A stretch of DNA of 64,000 nt from Costus lasius (lineage: Eukaryota; Streptophyta; Magnoliopsida; Zingiberales; Costaceae). Made by a program: the position numbers and the translations under genes. The notes under the pieces were generated by a model that had not been told where the DNA came from, made no database searches, and worked only from the letters and a program-made list of their open reading frames with translations. The stretch lies in assembly GCA_027563935.2 (NCBI GenBank), contig CM050450.1, positions 92,688,439 to 92,752,438 on the forward strand, in the 5' to 3' direction. This document shows positions 54,708 to 64,000 of this stretch, one piece after another. Within the stretch, counting starts at the first letter, position 1, and every line of letters starts with the position of its first letter.

Positions 54708-56428
54708 TGTAGGGTCCCCTTCAAGGGGGAGCGCAAGCAGATAAAACCCCTTTCAAGAGGGGGGGCGAAAACCCTAAGGGGGTGGCGCATGAAAAATTGC
54801 AAGCGGAAGCAAGGGTTTTCAAGATCTTAGCATGAACACATGATCAACTTTGATGAAGTTGAGATCCATACCATAGCCATCACGGTTAGATGGAATCTTG
54901 GAAGAGAGAGCAAGAAAGATCTCCTCCAAAGGACGCGCACACAAGATGAGGATGCGCCCACTTCCTTGGTGCTCCTTGTGCTAGCAAGGTTCCAAGAGTT
55001 GTCCTTGATCGAGTAAAGGGAAGAGATGAAGACTTCTTTTTTCTTGGCCGATCCTCCTCTCCTCGTCAACAAGAACTCTCCCAAGTCTCGTCCAGCAAAA
55101 GCAAGGAGCCGAGAGTTCAATGTCAAGCGTTCAAGACATTTTGGCGTTTTTAGGGAACATGCGCTAAATGCCTTTCCAAAATAGGAAACACCATTAAGCC
55201 AAGCGTTCCACTCCAATCAAACCGCCCAAAACGCCTTATGGATCGAACCATGCGTTCACCCATGTGAACCGGTTCAATCCAAATTGGTCCAAACCAATTT
55301 GGTTCAAAGACCAAACCAAGCCAATCGGTCTAGATCAACCAAACCCTAAGGTTTCCAATCAAACCGTTCATCTCATGATGCTCTTGATCTCACCGATCTA
55401 GCATCATCTCTCTCGATCGAAGCTTACCGATCTCAAGCCCTAATCAATCAAACATGATCAGACCAGATCTCACTTACAATCAGAGATTAAAACCCTTTAA
55501 ACTGAACCCAAACGATTCAGTCCACACGATCTGACTCAAGTAAGCCATATCATCAAATTGTGCGACCCTGAGGGTTTCCTTTAAATGTCGGTAACGATAA
55601 CTTACGTTATCACGATCAGTGAGGGGTATCTAGCAACACATCACTGTCTCCCGATATAAAGGAAAGAGTCTTCCAAGACTACACCCAAACCATGGCACAA
55701 GTGTGAATCATCTCACCAGGCATACATATTTCCTTTGCCACTGGATGTTCTTATTGGACAAGCATGTCAAGCCTGTAACTCCAATACAATGAGCATGATT
55801 AGATCAGATGAACATAGTCATCTGGGTATGGCCATACACTATCTCAATCATCTCATACAGGGGGGCCCTTTAGAACATCACACTCCTTAAACAAGGAGAC
55901 GGCAATCCTTTATCTATCACTAGTGCCCTAACCTGACTCAAGCTCATCATCCAAGATAGTCTATAATCATTATGTTTCAAATGATATTGAACTACCTCAA
56001 AACAATGACAATCATCATTTAGAAACACAAGTGATCTCAAGTCAAAGGAAAATGTGCCACTTGCTGCTATCAAGGATTATTCACATTGTGACAAACAATT
56101 GAATATCCTAGAAGGGTCTGTCCAGTACATCCAATGTACCCATGAGTCTACATCTTATTCCATGCTCGAAGCATCCTATAAGATTAGCACACATATTAGT
56201 CTCAATCATATCAAGGCTGTCTCATGTTCACCAAGATATCTCGACTAAGGACATATAGCCTGTCAGCCTAGCTGAACAGCTTTGAGACATTATTCAGAAG
56301 TATACTTATTACAGCAGACAAGGTAACAACCTGAATAATAACCATGCCTTTATAAACATAAGAGTTTATTACATGATACTTATACAATCCCAAGGCCTCA
56401 AACATTAGCCTTAAGGGCATACCCAACA
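54708..56428 (-). repeat. Copia-4 central LTR, shared by both units
   Basis: This 1721-bp LTR acts as 5' LTR of unit 1 and 3' LTR of unit 2. It has one private base (GCAAAAGC near 55096, against GCAAGAGC in the outer LTRs). It is flanked by the PBS of unit 1 and the PPT of unit 2, with no TSD. Confidence 0.95.
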
Positions 56429-56439
56429 ATCTCCCACTT
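56429..56439 (-). promoter_or_regulatory. Polypurine tract, copia-4 unit 2
   Basis: On the minus strand AAGTGGGAGAT abuts the central LTR. Confidence 0.83.
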
Positions 56440-56448
56440 GCACTTAAT

Positions 56449-57879
56449 CTAATGGTTGAGAAATCTCAAACCCATATTATTACAGTGCTTCTCATGCTTC
56501 TGCTGCGCCAGAGGCTTGGTAAGCGGGTCTGCCAGATTGTCATCTGTATGAACCTTGCAAATCTTGATCTCGCCTCGATCAATGATCTCCCGGATCAAGT
56601 GAAACCGTCTCTGTATGTGCTTGGACTTCTGGTGCGACCGTGGTTCCTTTGCTTGTGCGATTGCTCCAGTGTTATCACAGAAGATAACCAAAGGATCTGC
56701 ACTCAAAGGAACAACACCAAGTTCTCTCACGAACTTGCGAATCCAAACTGCCTCCTTGGATGCTTCCGAGGCTGCAACATACTCGGCTTCTGTTGTGGAA
56801 TCAGCAACAGTTGACTGTTTGAAACTCTTCCACACCACTGCTCCACCATTCAAGCTAAAAACATAGCCTGATTGTGATCGGAAATCATCCTGGTCCGACT
56901 GGAACGAAGCGTCAGTATATCCTTCTATACTGAGTTCTTCCTGACCACCATATATCAAGAACATATCTTTGGTCCTCCGCAGATATTTTATAATGTTCTT
57001 GACTGCAATCCAGTGCGCCAAACCTGGATTACTTTGGAACCGACTGGTCACGCTTAACCCGTAAGCGACGTCTGGGCAGGTACACAACATCGCATACATT
57101 ATGGACCCAATAGCCGAAGCATAAGGCGTATTGTCCATTTCATCTTTCTCAGTCTGTGTTTGTGGACACTGACTCTTCGAAAGATTCAGACCATGTCTGA
57201 CTGGAAGATATCCACGTTTAGAATTCTCTAAATGGAATCTCTCCAGGACTTTATCGATGTAAGTACTCTGGCACAGCCCGAGAAGCCTCTTAGATCTATC
57301 CCGGTAGATCTTCACACCTAACACATAGGCTGCTTCTCCTAGATCTTTCATCTGGAAACATTTTCCTAACCATGCTTTAACAGCATGCAGTTCAGGAATA
57401 TCATTTCCAATGATTAAGATATCATCGACGTAGAGGATTAGGAATGTAATTACGCTCCCACTAAACCTCTTATACACACACGGGTCATCTTCGTTCTTGA
57501 TGAAACCAAACTCAGAGATTGATTCATCAAAGCAAATATTCCAGCTTCTAGATGCTTGTTTCAGTCCATAAATGGACTTCTTTAACTTGCATATTTTATG
57601 ACGATCTGATGGATCAGTGAAACCTTCCGGTTGTGTCATATACACATCCTCATCCAGATTTCCATTAAGGAAAGCTGTTTTCACATCCATCTGCCAGATC
57701 TCATAATCGTAATATGCAGCTATCGCGAAAAGAATCCGAATAGACTTAAACATGGCTACAGGAGAGAAAGTTTCATCATAATCTATCCCGTAGATTTGTT
57801 TGAAACCTTTCGCAACTAGCCTGCCTTTATAGGTAACTACGTTACCATCCATGTCAATCTTCTTCTTGAAGATCCATTT
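56449..57879 (-). pseudogene. Copia-4 unit 2 pol, RT and RNase H after the stop
   Basis: This is the remainder of the gag-pol frame after the nonsense codon, corresponding to residues 819-1294 of unit 1. RT (YVDD) and RNase H motifs are present. One missense change against unit 1 is seen: TRPDVAYG becomes TCPDVAYG (57078). The first in-frame ATG gives 467 codons (57852), but no known signal would start translation there. Confidence 0.93.
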
Positions 57880-60333
57880 TCAGCCTATTGGGATTACTCC
57901 CGGAGGCGGATCAACCAAATCCCAGACCTGGTTATCTGACATGGAGTCCATCTCGGCTCGCATAGCTTCAAGCCATCTCGCTGACTCTGGTCCACTGACC
58001 GCATCCGCATAAGTTAGGGGTTCATCATTATCAATGATGTAGACTCCGTCATAGCGCTCAGGCTGTCGACGGATCCTTCCCGATCTTCGCGGTTCCCGTG
58101 TTATCTGAGCCTCAGGTTGTTCAATAACCTGATCCACCGGCTCAGGCTCATCCAACTGTGCTTGACTACTTTGTCCTTCTTCTGGAATCTCATCCAGCTT
58201 TATTTCTCTCCCACTGGCCTCTTGCAGAAGAAATTCCTTCTCAAGAAATATGGCCGTCCGAGCAACAAAAACCTTGTTCTCTTTGGGATCGTAGAAATAA
58301 TAACCCTTAGTTTCCTTAGGGTAACCGACAAAGATACATTTCTCAGATCTGCTCTCCAGTTTCCCAGAGGCGAGCTTTTTGACATAAGCCTCGCAACCCC
58401 AGATCCTGATAAATGTCAAGCTAGGCTGTTTCCCATACCATAACTCATATGGCGTCTTTGAAACTGCCTTGGATGGCACTCGGTTTAGTACCTTTGCAGC
58501 TGTCTCCAGTGCAAAACCCCAAAAGCAGTATGGAAGAGTAGCCTGACTCATCATAGAACGAACCATATCAAGTAACGTTCTATTTCTCCTCTCGGACACA
58601 CCATTCCATTGCGGTGTTCCTGGCGGAGTGAGCTGTGAGATAATCCCACACTCCTTTAGATAGTCAGTAAATTCTCGACTTAGGTATTCACCACCTCGAT
58701 CAGAACGAAGTGCCTTGATATTTCGGCCTAGCTGATTTTGTACTTCATTCTTGAACTCTTTGAACTTGTCAAAAGATTCACTCTTATGTCTCATAAGATA
58801 GACATAACCATACCTACTGAAATCATCAGTAAAGGTAATGAAGTACTGATAGCCACCTCTAGCATGTTTACTAAATGGCCCACACACATCACTGTGTATG
58901 AGGTCAAGTAAACCTGAAGCCCTTTGACCTTTGTTAGGAAAAGGTGACTTCGTCATTTTACCCATCAAACAAGCTTTGCATGTATCAATCTCCTTGTAGG
59001 AGAATGATCCCAGCAGTCCATGATCATGCAACCGCTTAATGCGCTTCTTGTTAATATGGCCTAAACGACTATGCCATAGCAAGGTGCTGTCATCAGCATA
59101 CTTGGCTTTCTTATTATCAATGTTTTGTATAGAATTTTCCATGTCCAACATGAATAACCCATTGTTAATTGAACCAGTTGCATACACAATATTATCTAGA
59201 GATAAAACACACTTTGAAATCTTGCATTCAAAGGCAAATCCTTTCCTGACAAGAGCAGGAATAGAGATAATATTCTTGGTGATACTCGGTACAAAATAAC
59301 AATTGTTTAATTCTAATACAATGCCAGATGGTAAAGAAATGAAATAGTCTCCTACAGCAACAGCAGCAACCCGTGCCCCGTTTCCAACGCGTAGGTCTAC
59401 CTCATGCTGTGCCACCTGCCTTCTTCTCTTGAGTTCCTGTACATTTGAACAAATGTGAACTCCACATGCAGTGTCCAACACCCATGATATAGAAGAAGAT
59501 GAAACCATGACTTCCGTCACGTATATACCTGAGCCAGAAGCGATGCTTCCCCTCTTATCTCCTTGGAGCGCTTTACAGTCCTTTTTCCAGTGACCCAGCT
59601 GGCCACAGTGGAAACATCTGTTGTCCTTCGACCGCTTCACCTTCTGTTTCAGCGCCTTACTGTAGTTCTTGACAGGGGCCTTGCCCTTCTTCCCCTTCTT
59701 CTTGTTCCTATAAGGAACCATTAAGACAGAGGTTGAAGGCTTGCCCTTCAGAGTTTCCTCAGTAGTCAAGAGCATATTCAGCAGCTCTGCCGGCATACAA
59801 TCGATTTTGTTCATATTAAAGTTAATGATGAACGCATCGAAAGAAGGCGGAAGAGACTGCAGAATAATATCTACAGCAAGCTCCTGGTTGATGGTATGCC
59901 CCAGTTTCTCCAGAGCCTCCTTGTGCCCAATCATCTTGAGCACGTGAGCTCCCACTGGGCTCCCCTCAGCCAGTTTGCTCTGAAAGAAGAGCTTCGTCAG
60001 ATTATAGCGTTCTGTCCTCGCCTGTGCAGCATACAGCATCTTGAGGTTCGCTATAATCTCTATAGCCGACATATCCTCATGCTGACGCTGCAGCGGTGGC
60101 GTCATAGACGCTAGCATCAGGCAAGCGACATCAATGCTATCATTGACGTGCTTTTCATAGGCATCCCGAACCGCCCTTGCGGCGTTCGGAGCGGGCTGCG
60201 GCGGTATCGCCGTCTCGAGGACATACAGTTTCCTCTCTGCCTTAAGAACGATCTTAAGGTGTCCGAACCAGTCAGAGAAGTTCGGCCCAGCAAACTTCTC
60301 CCTTTCCAGTAGGGATCGCACATTGAAGCTCAT
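57880..60333 (-). pseudogene. Copia-4 unit 2 gag, protease and integrase, cut by nonsense codon
   Basis: The frame starts normally (MSFNVRSL) and is identical to unit 1 for 817 residues as far as I can see. It then ends because the Cys codon of PIGCKWIF (residue 818) is TGA instead of TGT. The changed base is T at 57880, where unit 1 has A at 50461. Gag, protease and the complete integrase core could still be translated; RT and RNase H could not. The unit is otherwise structurally complete. Confidence 0.95.
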
Positions 60334-62126
60334 GGTGTTCGTTGCTGCAGGAATCTACAACAAGCAAGAACAGCAAGGTCAGTATCAATGTTCAGAATCA
60401 ATCCAGGACTTAAGAAAGATTTTTTTCTCACTATTTTGTCTGACTGAAAAATCCAGTAAACAGTCCGAAAGAGTAACACTCTTTTAGTGAGATGGGATCC
60501 AGATTTCATACTTGGTCTCCGCGTCCCGCTCAGGCGAGATAAGATGCACAGAGAAGACAAGCACTAATTTCTGGTAGGCAGTCCCAGCCAATCGCCAACC
60601 CGTGCGATTCCCCTTCACCTGGGCAATCTAGCAGACTGTGCCAACTGAGTTGGTACAACACAGTCTCTGATCCCTCAGATGGCTGCCTCCATGTGCTACC
60701 ATATGCGCCACATATGTAGCCTACATGGTCAAGCTGACCCGACCTACTCCCTGGACCACCACGTGCTATGCTGAGCAACGAGAAGCGATAAATCCCTTCT
60801 CTGTAACACGCAGGTGAAATCCAGCACCGTCTGAAGATAGATGGACGTGCCCACTGAGTGGGTACAACACGGCTCCAACGATAGTCAGAACGGTGAGGTT
60901 TCGCGTCAGAAGGCTTTCCGAGCTTGATATGTTAGCGTTGGATTTTACCGGTCTTTTATCTTCTTAACTATCATACATGTTCCTATGGTGATAGCAGAAG
61001 ATAAACTCATGCATTTCTAATTATAAAACAATAAAGAGAAAGCATGCTGATCTTATGTGGTAAATGCCCATGAACCCTAAGTAAGACCTTAATTTTACTT
61101 AAGTCTTCACTTGAGCTCTTTTCGCATCTCATCTGGTCCAACCCAGGGCCCTAGCGCCAAGAGCACCTCAGGTGCGCCACCAGCTGAATGCCCCTCTTGG
61201 ATGTGTGCCTTTGTGCTCTTGTCTAATCAAAATACATTTTGATCTATCTAGACAAGCTTTGACTCGCAGGTCAATTATACAATAGATTAATGGAAAAAGT
61301 GATTCGCAGATCACAATAATATTAACTTATAATTAACCAGGCACGCAGGCCCCAGCACAGCACACATTAGGGCAACCCACATAAGATTAAATAAACAAGC
61401 ATATGGTCTCAATCATCATGTGATCCAATCAAGAAATTAAATTTTGAAAACCCCATAGGCATCAATTTTAACTTCCTTATGTGTCCTACAACCTTACAAT
61501 GGTCCATTGATAGGGATCCACTCATCCATCTAGTTAGATCCCCTGCCCTTGCATGCACCGAGTCCTAACTGACCCGAGTTGACCTAATGGTCAACCATGC
61601 ATGCGCTAAGGGCTGAACAGCTTTCAAGAGTTCTGGCAAGCGGGTGTGACCCCGGGCCTAACTCAAGAGTGTTCACTGGTTGTCTCAACCAGACCTCGCT
61701 ACACGCCTAAGATGCAATCGACCTATGGCCACCTCGTGCTTGCGCACAGGTGCCATCTGGTCGATCCATCTAGGCTGTCAGATGGTCTGATCAGACTAAT
61801 GGATCTAACCTAGAAGTGACTTCAGCCCCATCAACCCATCTAAGGGTTTATAGTAGGCGCCACTTTAGATCTAGTTATAGGCGCGCAAGTTAGGTTTTGT
61901 TTTGAAAAACAACATAAACAAAGCGCCAATAGAAGACATGCGACATCATGAACAAACTACATGCGCTAAGAGAAGTAAACATCTTACTTTCGCATGAAGA
62001 AATAACATGTCAATTTTCGCATGTGAACAAGATCTAAGCATAAGCAAACATATAGATGCGCAAACATGGATCACATCATATATTAAGCAATCATATTAAC
62101 ATGCTTCAACCCGCTCTGATACCAAT
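60334..62126 (-). other. Untranslated leader of copia-4 unit 2
   Basis: This is 1793 bp, apparently identical to 52915-54707. Hairpins lie at 60634-60665, 60846-60871, 61259-61274, 61299-61314 and 61340-61351. The PBS lies at 62113-62124 on the minus strand. Confidence 0.65.
62113..62124 (-). promoter_or_regulatory. Primer binding site, copia-4 unit 2
   Basis: TGGTATCAGAGC on the minus strand, 2 nt from the right LTR. Confidence 0.92.
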
Positions 62127-63847
62127 TGTAGGGTCCCCTTCAAGGGGGAGCGCAAGCAGATAAAACCCCTTTCAAGAGGGGGGGCGAAAACCCTAAGGGG
62201 GTGGCGCATGAAAAATTGCAAGCGGAAGCAAGGGTTTTCAAGATCTTAGCATGAACACATGATCAACTTTGATGAAGTTGAGATCCATACCATAGCCATC
62301 ACGGTTAGATGGAATCTTGGAAGAGAGAGCAAGAAAGATCTCCTCCAAAGGACGCGCACACAAGATGAGGATGCGCCCACTTCCTTGGTGCTCCTTGTGC
62401 TAGCAAGGTTCCAAGAGTTGTCCTTGATCGAGTAAAGGGAAGAGATGAAGACTTCTTTTTTCTTGGCCGATCCTCCTCTCCTCGTCAACAAGAACTCTCC
62501 CAAGTCTCGTCCAGCAAGAGCAAGGAGCCGAGAGTTCAATGTCAAGCGTTCAAGACATTTTGGCGTTTTTAGGGAACATGCGCTAAATGCCTTTCCAAAA
62601 TAGGAAACACCATTAAGCCAAGCGTTCCACTCCAATCAAACCGCCCAAAACGCCTTATGGATCGAACCATGCGTTCACCCATGTGAACCGGTTCAATCCA
62701 AATTGGTCCAAACCAATTTGGTTCAAAGACCAAACCAAGCCAATCGGTCTAGATCAACCAAACCCTAAGGTTTCCAATCAAACCGTTCATCTCATGATGC
62801 TCTTGATCTCACCGATCTAGCATCATCTCTCTCGATCGAAGCTTACCGATCTCAAGCCCTAATCAATCAAACATGATCAGACCAGATCTCACTTACAATC
62901 AGAGATTAAAACCCTTTAAACTGAACCCAAACGATTCAGTCCACACGATCTGACTCAAGTAAGCCATATCATCAAATTGTGCGACCCTGAGGGTTTCCTT
63001 TAAATGTCGGTAACGATAACTTACGTTATCACGATCAGTGAGGGGTATCTAGCAACACATCACTGTCTCCCGATATAAAGGAAAGAGTCTTCCAAGACTA
63101 CACCCAAACCATGGCACAAGTGTGAATCATCTCACCAGGCATACATATTTCCTTTGCCACTGGATGTTCTTATTGGACAAGCATGTCAAGCCTGTAACTC
63201 CAATACAATGAGCATGATTAGATCAGATGAACATAGTCATCTGGGTATGGCCATACACTATCTCAATCATCTCATACAGGGGGGCCCTTTAGAACATCAC
63301 ACTCCTTAAACAAGGAGACGGCAATCCTTTATCTATCACTAGTGCCCTAACCTGACTCAAGCTCATCATCCAAGATAGTCTATAATCATTATGTTTCAAA
63401 TGATATTGAACTACCTCAAAACAATGACAATCATCATTTAGAAACACAAGTGATCTCAAGTCAAAGGAAAATGTGCCACTTGCTGCTATCAAGGATTATT
63501 CACATTGTGACAAACAATTGAATATCCTAGAAGGGTCTGTCCAGTACATCCAATGTACCCATGAGTCTACATCTTATTCCATGCTCGAAGCATCCTATAA
63601 GATTAGCACACATATTAGTCTCAATCATATCAAGGCTGTCTCATGTTCACCAAGATATCTCGACTAAGGACATATAGCCTGTCAGCCTAGCTGAACAGCT
63701 TTGAGACATTATTCAGAAGTATACTTATTACAGCAGACAAGGTAACAACCTGAATAATAACCATGCCTTTATAAACATAAGAGTTTATTACATGATACTT
63801 ATACAATCCCAAGGCCTCAAACATTAGCCTTAAGGGCATACCCAACA
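62127..63847 (-). repeat. Copia-4 right LTR (5' end of array)
   Basis: This is 1721 bp. It differs from the central LTR at one base (near 62515) and from the left LTR at one substitution and one G of the poly-G run. The U5 palindrome lies at 62135-62147. Confidence 0.95.
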
Positions 63848-63852
63848 CAAGA
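63848..63852. repeat. Target site duplication CAAGA, copia-4 right
   Basis: This is a perfect repeat of 47285-47289. Confidence 0.95.
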
Positions 63853-64000
63853 TCCCCTGTTCTCGCCAGCCTTCTGCCTCGGTTCTGCCTTTCATCGTCA
63901 CCCTCCTCCGACCGGCCACCACTCGACCCGAAACTCCGGCCACCTGATCGCCATCACCACATCAACTCCCAACTGTAACAGGTTCGGCGTCCGTGCATCA
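63853..64000 (+). other. Unclassified LTR-like sequence D, right arm
   Basis: This is a C-rich continuation of 47289 (CTCCGACCGGCCACC and similar), in the style of a leader or U5. No domain can be named from 148 bp. Confidence 0.35.

Larger units (their letters stand above)
47290..63847 (-). mobile_element. Copia-4: tandem copia array with three LTRs
   Basis: This 16,558-bp minus-strand block has LTRs at 47290-49009, 54708-56428 and 62127-63847 and internal regions at 49010-54707 and 56429-62126 (5698 bp each). The repeat period is 7419 bp. A single TSD flanks the whole, and none flanks the central LTR. Both internal regions have their own PBS and PPT. The two units differ at only a handful of bases. 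Unequal recombination between LTRs of sister copies, or integration of a joined cDNA, could have made it; an assembly duplication must be excluded. Confidence 0.93.

Overview
The window looks like repeat-dense plant nuclear DNA, probably pericentromeric or other heterochromatin of a flowering plant. This follows from plant Ty1/copia and Athila-type Ty3/gypsy LTR retrotransposons that use plant-style primer binding sites (TGGTATCAGAGC for initiator-Met tRNA, TGGCGC...GGGGA for Asp tRNA). I find no host gene, no rRNA or tRNA gene and no CRISPR array. The species cannot be read from the sequence. Almost all of the window is retrotransposon, stacked by nested insertion.

Layout, left to right. 1-3073: minus-strand Athila-like gypsy element A (gag, leader, 5' LTR), inserted in the protease of an old plus-strand Athila-like element B. 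B is seen in pieces: 3074-3268, 14855-15088 and 24278-29677. 3269-5330 and 14418-14854 are the two arms of an unclassified insertion E in B. E is split by copia-1 (5331-14417, plus, TSD GTTTT), an intact young element with one 1294-codon gag-pol frame. Copia-2 (15089-24277, minus, TSD AAAGG) is a young relative broken by one extra base in an A6 run. Gypsy element C follows (29678 to about 45609, plus). It has a 5' LTR, gag, protease and the start of the late ORF but no RT or integrase. C is split by copia-3 (32772-41173, minus, degenerate, gag-less), by a solo copia LTR (41891-43564, TSD TGAAA) and, at its right end, by a different Athila-type LTR F (45610 to about 46452). Unclassified LTR-like sequence D (about 46453-47289 and 63853-64000) carries the final insertion. 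That insertion is copia-4 (47290-63847, minus, TSD CAAGA), an unusual LTR-internal-LTR-internal-LTR tandem with a 7419-bp period.

Copia-1, copia-2, copia-4 and the solo LTR belong to one coding family; polyproteins are visibly near-identical, but the U5 ends of the LTRs differ between subfamilies. Copia-1 and the left unit of copia-4 encode apparently complete gag, protease, integrase, reverse transcriptase and RNase H, so they could in principle supply proteins to the defective copies.

The most notable unexplained structure is small and repeated. The untranslated leader of the copia family holds three mini-hairpins with different stems but the same loop (CTGCGA), and two larger hairpins with the same bulge and loop but compensated stems. 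The LTRs hold a conserved block with a hairpin whose loop changes only between GAAA and GTAA. Three unrelated LTR families here each carry arrays of short palindromes: TTACGGCACTGCCGTAA-like, GTGAACCCCACGGGGTTCAC-like and CCTAATCGGATTAGG-like. All divergence statements were counted by eye and are approximate.
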